NCBI GenBank assembly: GCA_034437575.1 | Contig: DAOTTY010000036.1 | Span: 1 to 5,418 of the forward strand | From: DAOTTY01 sp034437575 | GTDB lineage: Bacteria > Chloroflexota > Anaerolineae > Aggregatilineales > Phototrophicaceae | Length of the DNA stretch: 5,418 nucleotides | Direction: 5' to 3' | In this document: positions 1-5,418 of the stretch, piece by piece | Numbering within the stretch: position 1 is the stretch's first letter | How the letters are laid out: every line of letters starts with the position of its first letter | Translations under genes and position numbers: made by a program | Notes under the pieces: generated by a model | What the model was told of the DNA's origin: nothing | What the model saw: the letters and a program-made list of their open reading frames with translations, nothing else | The model's database searches: none

Positions 1-408
1 AACCTTGACAACGGCCCCGAAAATCACAGCCGTCGCACCCAATTCATGAAGCGGCTCACGGCATTCGTGGATCACTTTCAACTCTCGGTTGACCTGGCTT
101 ACTATCCTCCCTATCACAGCAAGTACAACCCGATTGAACGGGTTTGGGGTGTTTTGGAAAAGCACTGGAACGGCAGTCTGATGGATTCGTGCCAAACCGT
201 TTTTAACTTTGCCCAGACCATGACCTTTCGTGGCTTGCATCCCATCGTTAAGCACGTTCAGAAGATCTATCACACCGGCGTCCGGCTCACACCCGCACAA
301 ATGGCCTTGCTTGAGTCACGTTTTGAACGACTCAGAGCCTTGCCCAAATGGTTCGTCCGTATCGCGCCATTGCCACCTTTACTTTGCTCTGACATTTCGC
401 TGGAATAG
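1..408 (+). CDS. ISAzo13-family transposase, C-terminal part (5' end off window)
   Basis: This is the catalytic C-terminal part of a DDE transposase that would cut and move its own insertion sequence. The frame is open from base 1 to the TAG at 406-408, giving 135 residues, so the gene starts upstream of the window; the Met codon at 46 is internal. The segment begins with LDNGPENHSRR, in which the Asp (bases 7-9) fits the second catalytic aspartate of the DDE triad. It continues with AYYPPYHSKYNPIERVWG, whose Glu (bases 136-138) fits the final catalytic glutamate, 42 residues later. It then has the LEKHWNG and GVRLT...LPKWFV stretches that I associate with ISAzo13-family (Rhodopirellula-type) transposases. 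Both visible catalytic residues are intact and there is no frameshift, so the copy may be functional, although the first Asp and N-terminus cannot be seen. About 16 residues follow WFV, which could be read-through into the terminal sequence of the element. The gene is convergent with the beta-CASP gene, with 2 nt between stops. Confidence 0.9.
   Translation, partial: NLDNGPENHSRRTQFMKRLTAFVDHFQLSVDLAYYPPYHSKYNPIERVWGVLEKHWNGSLMDSCQTVFNFAQTMTFRGLHPIVKHVQKIYHTGVRLTPAQMALLESRFERLRALPKWFVRIAPLPPLLCSDISLE
1..408 (+). mobile_element. Right-hand part of an ISAzo13-type insertion sequence
   Basis: The presence of an insertion sequence is inferred from the transposase. The left end lies outside the window, so the terminal inverted repeats and target duplication cannot be paired. 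The right boundary is uncertain. The neighbouring gene ends at 411 with an apparently natural C-terminus, so the element should end at or near 408, perhaps inside the last transposase codons. No separate right-end non-coding segment exists. Confidence 0.6.
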
Positions 409-410
409 CC

Positions 411-3392
411 TTAGCGAATCACCAGCCGGTAGCCCGTTGCCGCTTCTAGCTGGCCGCTCAGCCGGGTGAGTTCTTCATCGTCAACCGGGTCGGCCACTTT
501 GATGCTCACTTCACCCCGGTCTGTGTGGATGCCTGGCCCCTTCCGCACGTTCCAGTTGGCGCGGCGCAGCAGGGCGCGGGCTTCGTCCAGGATAATGTTC
601 TGCATCGGGTACTCGTGAATCCGCATGGGGTAGCCGGTTTGCCGGGCCAGCGCTTCGATGTCAGCCGTGTAACGAGCGCCAACCTGCGGGCTGATGAACG
701 TCAGCACCATGTTTTCCTGTTTGATGCCCGCCTTTTGTAACCCCTTATCTGCCAGTGCCCTTTGAACGACAGCATAGGCCGCGTTGATTTCCATTGGCCC
801 GTTAGATTTTGTGTTAAGGCCGTCATCACTGGCGGGTGTGGGCACGATTTCCATTTGCGCGATGGGGTCGGCAGTTTCCCGCTTGACGAGACGCAGCTTG
901 TGGTGGGTTAACTCACGATAGGCCGTTTCGACTTCCGCGATTTGCTCATCCGTCAGGCCCTCCACTTCAGCGGTGACTTCGTGCTGGTTCATGTACAGTG
1001 ACGGCCCCTTCACAATCAGTGTGCCGGGGGGCAGCACATCACTCACAGCCGATGAGAGCGCCTGCTGGTTGGTGGTCATCTTGACGTTGGCCTCCCAGCC
1101 CGTTTCCAGGCGCAGCGCCTCAATGGCATCACGGTATTTGTCGCGGGCCACTTCGGGGAAGTCGAACGTGAGGATGAGCGTCTTTTTGTGCTGCAAAAGG
1201 CCCACCTTCCGCAGCCGCGCCTCTGTCGGGAACGCCCGCAAAGCCGCATTCCGCGCTACCTGCTGATTGACCGGGCCGTTGGGCAGTGCCCGTTCCACGT
1301 ACAGGCCATCGTCGGTGTAGGTCGCGCCGTCGATGGCCAGCGCCAGCACCACCGCCGCCAACTCCACCTGATGCTGATGCAGCAGCTTCTCGCTGGCTTC
1401 ACCTTCCGGCAGCGGCTGGGGCAGCGGCGACACGTAGGCTTCTGGCCGGACGGGTTCGCCCTTTGCGGCCAGTAGTTGACGGGTGGCGTAGGGCATCACG
1501 CTTTCGGTTGTGGTTTCCACCTCGCTGAGCAGGTCATTCAGCAGCAGCTTGGTGTTCGCGTCTTCGCTTTCGTTCCACTCGCCAATGACCCACACCAGCG
1601 CGTCCCCACTGTAGTTGTTGGCCTTCGTGGCCTGCATGACTGCCGTGAAGCCATCCTCGTGGGTGCCCGTGACCACAGCCAGGCGCGGCTGATGGTTCGC
1701 ATTACGAGCGACGACGAGCTTCCCGGCTAAATCCGAGTGTTGGCGCATAAGGTGGCGGCTGCGAATGGATTTTTCCACCTGCCAGCGCTTTTTTACCGTG
1801 AACTTCTGCTTGTCGCGCCAGTCCTGGGCGAAGTAAAACGCATCTTCCTCCAGCGCTTCCACGATGCGCCGCCACTTTTCCACGTCGCCGTACCACACCT
1901 GCGCCAGCTCACGCGCTGTGATTTCCTCACCCTGATGAGCGCCCAGCATGTTCCACAGCGCTTCGGGGTCCACCGATTGTGACGGGGCGTCTCCATCATC
2001 CCGGTTGATGGTCAGTTGGCGGCGCGGCTCGATCAGTTTTTCCTGGCCGACCTTTGGCCGGGACACAAAGCGCTTTTTCTGCTTGAGTCCTTCCCACAGC
2101 GCGTCGCGGGCTTCGGTATCCCCGTGAACGAGAAACACACGCTCCGCGTCCAGTGCTTCGGCAATGTTGATAAGTTCGTCACCGTCAGCGTGGGCACTGA
2201 GCGAGTACTTACCCAACTGGCAGCGCAGCGGCACCCGGTCTTTGCCCAGGTGCATGATGGGCACATCGCCGCGCTGTTTGCGGGCGAGAACGTTTTGAAG
2301 GAAGCGACCGGGGCTTTCTTCGTCCTGGTAGCCCGTCAGGAAGATGGCGTTACGCTCATCGGGGGCGAGGGCCGCTGCATACGCCACTGATGCGCCGCCC
2401 GTCAGCATCCCACTAGACGCAACAATGATCTTGGGCTTGTCGTCGCGCATGATCTCGTCGCGTTCCCGTTTGCTGCGGACGGGTCGCACATTCTGCCGGA
2501 AGAACAGCTTGCGGTCACCGGCCATTCTGGTTGTCGCTTTGGGCAGTATCTCGCTGAAGCCGTCGTAGGCGTCACACACGGCCCGCACCATGCCATCTAC
2601 ATAGACGGGGGCGTCTAGCTCATCGCGGAACGCCAGCAAAATCTGAATCACTTCTTGAGCGCGTCCCAGCGCAAACGCTGGAATCAGTACCTTGCCGCCA
2701 CCTTCAACAACTTTTTTCAACGTGTCAATCAGGCGGCGCTCTTCATAGGCGCGGTTCGCGTGCGGACGCCCGCCGTAGGTGCTTTCCAGCACGAGTGCGT
2801 CCGCTTTGATGCGCGGCGGTTTGGCACTCACAACGGTGCGCTGCGTCGATACGGACACGTCCCCGCTCATCACCAGCACGCCTTCGGTACTCTCAAACAC
2901 AATCATCCCGGCCCCGGCAATGTGCCCACTCGTGTGAAACGTCGCTTGCAGGTCAGCACCGAGTTTGATCGCCTTTGTGAACGGCACCGCCTGCCAGTAC
3001 TCAAACAGCCGCTCCACGTCTTCCGCGTCGTACAGGGGGAGTTCGCCGTCAGCTTCCAGGCGGCTTTCCATCAGGCGGCTGCTGTCTGAAAGGAGTACGC
3101 GGCTCAGGTCAATCGTCGCCTGTGTGCCATAGATGGGCACATGCGGGTAACTGCGAATCACCTGCGGCAGTGCGCCGGTGTGGTCGGTGTGTGCGTGCGT
3201 GATGAGAATCACGTCCGGGCCGCCCACGTCCGCAATGTGCGCCAGGTGAGGAAGTTGGTCGTTTTGCAAGCCGCGACTCGTTTTGGGGCTGATGCGAATG
3301 CCCGCGTCCACGAGGATTTTTTTGCCCGCAATTTCAATGAGGGTACAGCTTGCGCCGACTTCGTCCGCGCCGCCGAGGAATGTCAGTTTCAT
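411..3392 (-). CDS. Beta-CASP metallo-beta-lactamase ribonuclease with long duplicated C-terminal extension
   Basis: This is a predicted cytoplasmic zinc-dependent RNA endo- or exonuclease of the CPSF73/TTHA0252-like beta-CASP branch, 993 residues long. The core (about 1-457) starts with MKLTFLGGADEVG. It has the metallo-beta-lactamase motifs in order: D29 (VDAG), HAHTDH at 66-71, H157 (HTSGHIAGAG) and D178 (SGDVS). The beta-CASP motifs follow: E203 (ESTYGG), the ASSGMLTGG stretch at 325-333, H401 (LSAHADGDE) and H423 (FLVHGDTEA). All catalytic ligands are present, so an active enzyme is expected. The extension contains a winged-helix-like segment (about 477-542), a beta-rich segment (about 553-605), a proline linker (655-666) and two copies of one module (about 711-838 and 870-993). 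Bacterial relatives of the core are usually about 430-550 residues, so this protein is roughly twice as long. I chose ATG 3392 because the conserved fold begins there and GGAAAG lies 6 nt upstream. The in-frame GTG at 3431 adds 13 poorly conserved-looking residues and has no ribosome binding site. RNA substrate and role (mRNA decay or rRNA processing) are inferred from the family. Confidence 0.9.
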   Translation of the reverse strand: MKLTFLGGADEVGASCTLIEIAGKKILVDAGIRISPKTSRGLQNDQLPHLAHIADVGGPDVILITHAHTDHTGALPQVIRSYPHVPIYGTQATIDLSRVLLSDSSRLMESRLEADGELPLYDAEDVERLFEYWQAVPFTKAIKLGADLQATFHTSGHIAGAGMIVFESTEGVLVMSGDVSVSTQRTVVSAKPPRIKADALVLESTYGGRPHANRAYEERRLIDTLKKVVEGGGKVLIPAFALGRAQEVIQILLAFRDELDAPVYVDGMVRAVCDAYDGFSEILPKATTRMAGDRKLFFRQNVRPVRSKRERDEIMRDDKPKIIVASSGMLTGGASVAYAAALAPDERNAIFLTGYQDEESPGRFLQNVLARKQRGDVPIMHLGKDRVPLRCQLGKYSLSAHADGDELINIAEALDAERVFLVHGDTEARDALWEGLKQKKRFVSRPKVGQEKLIEPRRQLTINRDDGDAPSQSVDPEALWNMLGAHQGEEITARELAQVWYGDVEKWRRIVEALEEDAFYFAQDWRDKQKFTVKKRWQVEKSIRSRHLMRQHSDLAGKLVVARNANHQPRLAVVTGTHEDGFTAVMQATKANNYSGDALVWVIGEWNESEDANTKLLLNDLLSEVETTTESVMPYATRQLLAAKGEPVRPEAYVSPLPQPLPEGEASEKLLHQHQVELAAVVLALAIDGATYTDDGLYVERALPNGPVNQQVARNAALRAFPTEARLRKVGLLQHKKTLILTFDFPEVARDKYRDAIEALRLETGWEANVKMTTNQQALSSAVSDVLPPGTLIVKGPSLYMNQHEVTAEVEGLTDEQIAEVETAYRELTHHKLRLVKRETADPIAQMEIVPTPASDDGLNTKSNGPMEINAAYAVVQRALADKGLQKAGIKQENMVLTFISPQVGARYTADIEALARQTGYPMRIHEYPMQNIILDEARALLRRANWNVRKGPGIHTDRGEVSIKVADPVDDEELTRLSGQLEAATGYRLVIR
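414..785 (-). repeat. Second copy of the duplicated C-terminal protein module
   Basis: Residues about 870-993, reaching the natural C-terminus. Matching landmarks are LQKAG (885-889), LTF (897-899), IEAL (912-915), TGY (919-921), KGP (951-953), EVSIKV (961-966) and YRLVIR (988-993). The protein ends exactly where the last strand of the module would end, so the C-terminus does not appear truncated by the adjacent insertion sequence. A strand-helix unit (LTF..P....Y..DIEAL.RQTGY.MRI) recalls a degenerate KH-like fold, which is a guess. Confidence 0.8.
879..1262 (-). repeat. First copy of the duplicated C-terminal protein module
   Basis: Residues about 711-838. Landmarks shared with the second copy are LRKVG (727-731), LTF (741-743), IEAL (757-760), TGW (764-766), KGP (795-797), EVTAEV (805-810) and LRLVKR (833-838). 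The spacing to the matching landmarks stays at 155-158 residues, so the two copies align almost without gaps. The duplication is visible at protein level only; the DNA has diverged. Confidence 0.8.
1395..1430 (-). repeat. Proline-rich linker with short tandem DNA repeat
   Basis: This stretch encodes SPLPQPLPEGEA (residues 655-666). On the + strand a 9-base unit, GGCAGCGGC, occurs at 1408-1416 and again at 1420-1428, a 12-base (four-codon) period that produces the PLPQ-PLP pattern. It separates the beta-rich segment from the duplicated modules and is best read as a flexible interdomain linker. Confidence 0.6.
1578..1736 (-). other. Small beta-rich, SH3-like segment in the extension
   Basis: Residues about 553-605, with alternating hydrophobic strands: GKLVVARN, PRLAVVTGTHEDGF, TAVMQA and ALVWVIGEW. 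The short strands with tight turns suggest a small beta barrel. In RNB-family exonucleases a similar 'LV.f...g..RLAVV' segment also occurs next to a winged-helix element, but I recall the reverse order there. Fold assignment is inference. Confidence 0.35.
1767..1964 (-). other. Winged-helix-like segment in the extension (RNase II-like accessory type)
   Basis: Residues about 477-542. The pattern is LWNMLG, then ITARELAQVWYGD, then a helix ending in EALEEDAFYFAQ, then a basic strand and a WQVEKS helix. From memory, this order (ELA-hydrophobic-YG, ...L..D..YF, ...QVE) resembles the helical/wing segment at the N-terminus of cyanobacterial and plastid RNase II/RNB proteins. The assignment is by eye only; a generic winged helix is the safer description. 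Confidence 0.4.
2022..3392 (-). other. Metallo-beta-lactamase/beta-CASP catalytic core of the RNase-like protein
   Basis: Residues 1-457. The beta-CASP cap is inserted between the two halves of the lactamase fold, roughly residues 205-385. The closing half carries the two late histidines, H401 and H423. Histidine at the last position is the pattern of RNA-directed members (CPSF73-like); DNA-directed members such as Artemis have valine there. That favours RNA as substrate. No KH domain lies N-terminal of the core, unlike archaeal aCPSF1. Confidence 0.85.
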
Positions 3393-3398
3393 GGGGTG

Positions 3399-3404
3399 CT
3401 TTCC
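3399..3404 (-). promoter_or_regulatory. Ribosome binding site of the beta-CASP gene
   Basis: GGAAAG on the minus strand, 6 nt before ATG 3392. This is the only purine-rich site near either possible start. It supports ATG 3392 over GTG 3431, which is preceded by CTATCATAG with no Shine-Dalgarno-like bases. Confidence 0.55.
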
Positions 3405-3427
3405 GTATTTGTTGCGTTGTTGAATTG

Positions 3428-3451
3428 CCACCTATGATAGCATTGAGGTGG
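3428..3451. promoter_or_regulatory. 6-bp inverted repeat around the candidate -10 box (possible operator)
   Basis: CCACCT (3428-3433) and AGGTGG (3446-3451) are perfect reverse complements separated by 12 nt. The interval contains the candidate -10 box of the beta-CASP gene. The placement would suit a repressor site, but a 6-bp match at this distance can easily arise by chance. Confidence 0.25.
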
Positions 3452-3460
3452 GGGTATCAA
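3434..3460 (-). promoter_or_regulatory. Candidate sigma70-type promoter of the beta-CASP gene
   Basis: On the minus strand, TTGATA (3460-3455) and TATCAT (3439-3434) are separated by 15 nt; TTTTGA, shifted two bases upstream, gives a 17-nt spacing instead. Transcription would begin near 3427, leaving a leader of about 35 nt before ATG 3392. It would also place GTG 3431 upstream of the transcript, another argument for the shorter start. The match is by eye. Confidence 0.35.
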
Positions 3461-3557
3461 AACCGTGTGAGTGGTTGGGTCTGGTTTGAAGCCCATCATG
3501 AATCTGAAGACGTTGACCTGTGCGGTTTGCCATTAGACAGACTTAACACGCAAGCGT

Positions 3558-3590
3558 GGGGATAAGCCAGGTCATCTGTACCTTATGCCC
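3558..3590. promoter_or_regulatory. Imperfect inverted repeat upstream of mrpA
   Basis: GGGGATAAG (3558-3566) pairs with CTTATGCCC (3582-3590) with one mismatch (8 of 9 pairs) and a 15-nt interval. It ends just before the candidate -35 box of mrpA at 3594. It could be a regulator site; it has no T-run and so is not a terminator. Confidence 0.25.
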
Positions 3591-3593
3591 GGT

Positions 3594-3625
3594 TTGCACA
3601 TCTGGTAGCATACCTTCATTACAAT
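3594..3625 (+). promoter_or_regulatory. Weak candidate promoter of mrpA
   Basis: TACAAT (3620-3625) is a good -10 match, but the nearest -35-like hexamer, TTGCAC (3594-3599), is 20 nt away, longer than the usual 16-18. If the -10 is real, transcription would start near 3632. That makes the ATG at 3633 almost leaderless and leaves about 25 nt before ATG 3657. Confidence 0.25.
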
Positions 3626-3656
3626 CGGGTTTATGCAATTACGGGCACCTATACCC

Positions 3657-5418
3657 ATGGACTTATTCATCATTGTAGCGACGCCGTTCGTTCTGTCGCT
3701 GCTGCTTACCCTGCCCTTCACTATCGCGCTGTTCACCAAGCGGCTGCAACAAATCATCATCCCGGTACTGCTGGTGGTGATGTTCGGTGCGCTGGTAAGC
3801 CGCTATCCACAAATCGCAGCGGACGGTGCCTACCAACCCGACCCGATCCCCTGGATACCGCAGTTAGGTTTGAACTTCAGCTTTTACCTGGACGGGTTAA
3901 GCCTGCTGTTCGCGTTGGTGGTCACGGGGATTGGCGCGGTCATCTTCCTGTATACGGGCTATTACTTCAGTGACGGCGAAGCGGCCAAGCAAACGCGCTT
4001 TAACCGCTGGCTGACGGCGTTCACGGGGGCGATGCTGGGCCTTGTGCTAAGCGGCAACGTCATCCTCATGTTTATCATGTGGGAGCTTACCAGCATCACG
4101 TCGTTTATGCTGATTGGCTTTTATGGCGACAAGGATCGTGAAGCACGGCATTCGGCGCGGCGGGCGTTGATTGTCACGGGCGGCGGTGGGTTGGCGCTGT
4201 TGGGCGGCGTGTTGATATTAGGGGCCGTCGTCGGGCAGACGATGCAAATCGAAACATCAGCAGCCAACGACGAAGACGCTGCCGCCGTGACGGCCATCCG
4301 TACTGAGAGCAATATTAATATTGCAACAGCCAAAGATGGCGGCATTTCAACCGTCTTCCGTAGTGAAGATAGCTTGATACTGCCCTTCGCTATGGAATAC
4401 AGCGACATCCTCAGTGTGGAAACGGTCACAAACCATCCCTGGTATATCGCCCTGGCGGTGCTGTTGATGCTGGCGGCCTTTACCAAAAGCGCTCAGGTGC
4501 CGTTCCACTTCTGGTTGCCGGGGGCGATGACCGCACCGACCCCGGCGTCCGCATTTTTGCACAGCGCGACGATGGTGAAGGCGGGCATTTACCTGCTGGC
4601 CCGGCTGCACCCGATCATGTATGACCACGCGCTGTGGCTTAACGGGCTGGTGCTGGTGGGCCTGACGACGTTTTTGTTCAGTGCGGTGATTGCCGTCAAG
4701 CAGGATGACCTCAAAGGGATGCTGGCCTATGCGACAACAGCGTGGCTTGGCATTCTGATCGCGCTGATTGGCCTGCCAGATTTCGCCGGATTTAAGGCGC
4801 TGGCGGTGGGTATTGTGGCCCATGCGTTTTACAAAAGCGCCATGTTTCTGGTCGCCGGGTCGATTGACCATTCTATGGGCACGCGCAGCCTGAAGAACCT
4901 GGGCGGCATGTGGCAGTACATGCCCTATGCTGGCGTGGTCATGATCCTTTCTGCGCTGTCGATGGCGGGCGTGCCGTTTTTGCTGGGCTTTTTGGCCAAA
5001 GAGGTGCTGTTGGATGCGACTGTCAGTTATATAGCTGCCGAGACGATTTTAGGCGGCGCGTCTTTGTGGGTCGTGATTATCGGCTCTGCCATGCTGGGCT
5101 TGACGGCAGGCATTCTGATCTATGACGTGTTTTTCGGCAAGATGCGCTCCCATTTGCACTATCACGCCATACCGAAGTACGCGATTGCAGGGCCGTTGGT
5201 GCTGGCTATAGGTGGGACGCTGCTGCTGCCCTTCGCTACGGAAACGCTGATTCATGATCTGGTGGCGGTGGTTACACCGAAGGCATTTGAACTGCATCTG
5301 GTGCCAGGAGGCGGATTGAGCAACACGCTGTTCCAGTACAGCCTGCTTGCCATCGGGCTTGCTGCCCTGGCCTTCCCGATGCGGGCGTACTTCACGGGGC
5401 CGTGGACGCTGCTGCCAT
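3657..5418 (+). CDS. mrpA: MrpA/MnhA-type Na+/H+ antiporter subunit (NuoL-like), 3' end off window
   Basis: This is the large membrane subunit of a multisubunit Mrp-type cation/proton antiporter, homologous to complex I subunit NuoL and acting in proton translocation. 587 codons are visible with no stop; full MrpA proteins are around 800 residues or more, so the C-terminal part is missing. The sequence is a polytopic membrane protein. It starts with hydrophobic segments at about 2-26 and 33-48, then LGLNFSFYLDGLS (70-82). The family signatures follow: MWELTSITSFMLIGFY with E143 (the conserved TM5 glutamate), AFTKSAQVPFHFWLP with K277, APTPASAFLHSATMVKAG with K308, AHAFYKSAMF with H389 and K393, and FLAKEVLLDA with K448-E449. 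These match the charged residues of the proton path in this family. APTP..AFLHSATMVKAG and the short GFYGDKDREARHSARRAL loop favour MrpA over NuoL. A loop at 194-259 is unusually long. ATG 3657 is chosen because hydrophobic sequence begins at once; the in-frame ATG 3633 would add eight residues. Neither has a strong ribosome binding site. mrpB-like partners would be expected downstream. Confidence 0.88.
   Translation, partial: MDLFIIVATPFVLSLLLTLPFTIALFTKRLQQIIIPVLLVVMFGALVSRYPQIAADGAYQPDPIPWIPQLGLNFSFYLDGLSLLFALVVTGIGAVIFLYTGYYFSDGEAAKQTRFNRWLTAFTGAMLGLVLSGNVILMFIMWELTSITSFMLIGFYGDKDREARHSARRALIVTGGGGLALLGGVLILGAVVGQTMQIETSAANDEDAAAVTAIRTESNINIATAKDGGISTVFRSEDSLILPFAMEYSDILSVETVTNHPWYIALAVLLMLAAFTKSAQVPFHFWLPGAMTAPTPASAFLHSATMVKAGIYLLARLHPIMYDHALWLNGLVLVGLTTFLFSAVIAVKQDDLKGMLAYATTAWLGILIALIGLPDFAGFKALAVGIVAHAFYKSAMFLVAGSIDHSMGTRSLKNLGGMWQYMPYAGVVMILSALSMAGVPFLLGFLAKEVLLDATVSYIAAETILGGASLWVVIIGSAMLGLTAGILIYDVFFGKMRSHLHYHAIPKYAIAGPLVLAIGGTLLLPFATETLIHDLVAVVTPKAFELHLVPGGGLSNTLFQYSLLAIGLAALAFPMRAYFTGPWTLLP
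4309..4324. repeat. Perfect 16-bp AT-rich palindrome inside mrpA
   Basis: GCAATATTAATATTGC equals its own reverse complement. It lies within the codons of the unusual MrpA loop (encoding SNINIA) and is far more AT-rich than the surrounding gene. It also contains the tandem hexamer AATATT twice. Function is unknown; it may simply be coding sequence. Confidence 0.7.

Larger units (their letters stand above)
3393..3656. other. Divergent intergenic region between the beta-CASP gene and mrpA
   Basis: This 264-bp spacer separates two divergently transcribed genes. It holds the candidate promoters and inverted repeats listed separately. I see no supported small gene, tRNA, riboswitch or terminator in it. 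Short open frames that cross it have no ribosome binding site and no recognisable protein. Confidence 0.6.

Noticed and set aside
399..426. GCTGG...CCAGC as a terminator between the convergent genes
   Set aside because: The stem is only 5 bp with an 18-nt loop and no T-run on either strand.
2016..3089. Plus-strand open frames of 124 and 144 residues opposite the beta-CASP gene
   Set aside because: They lie antisense to the catalytic core, whose motifs are intact; the translations resemble no protein and lack ribosome binding sites.
3393..3431. GTG at 3431 as the start of the beta-CASP protein (1006 residues)
   Set aside because: It has no ribosome binding site, lies upstream of the predicted transcription start, and adds 13 residues ahead of the conserved MKLTFLGG beginning.
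3513..3541. TTGACC at 3513-3518 as a -35 box for mrpA
   Set aside because: No acceptable -10 hexamer lies 16-18 nt downstream, where the sequence is GACAGA-like.
4121..4871. Minus-strand open frames of 121 and 174 residues opposite mrpA
   Set aside because: They are antisense to a clearly conserved membrane protein, have low-complexity Q/H/R-rich translations and no recognisable family.
1..5418. CRISPR array, tRNA/rRNA genes or a defence island
   Set aside because: There is no regularly spaced repeat and no cloverleaf or rRNA-like stretch, and all three genes have other identities.

Overview
The window holds three protein-coding genes and one short regulatory spacer. It looks like a GC-moderate bacterial chromosome. 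The gene content (an ISAzo13-type transposase, a very long beta-CASP RNase-like protein and an Mrp-type antiporter subunit) would suit a Chloroflexota-like or similar environmental bacterium. That assignment is a low-confidence inference from protein style; no rRNA or tRNA is present to support it.

Layout. Positions 1-408 (+) are the 3' end of an ISAzo13-family transposase cut by the left window edge. Positions 411-3392 (-) encode a complete 993-residue metallo-beta-lactamase/beta-CASP protein running convergently into the transposase; the two stop codons are only 2 nt apart. Positions 3393-3656 are a divergent intergenic region with a candidate promoter for each flanking gene and two short inverted repeats. 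Positions 3657-5418 (+) are the first 587 codons of a MrpA/MnhA-type antiporter subunit (NuoL-like), open at the right edge. It has no stop codon inside the window, so a search for closed ORFs would miss it.

How the parts relate. The beta-CASP gene and mrpA are transcribed away from each other and need not share a function. The transposase is most simply read as an insertion just downstream of the beta-CASP stop codon. The most unusual object is the beta-CASP protein. About 457 residues form a complete nuclease core with all expected metal-binding and beta-CASP motifs. A further ~536 residues follow: a winged-helix-like segment, a small beta-rich segment, a proline linker, and a ~110-125-residue module present twice. 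I infer that the extension binds RNA. The second oddity is an acidic loop of about 66 residues in MrpA, which carries a perfect 16-bp AT-rich palindrome. I see no CRISPR array, RNA gene or defence island.
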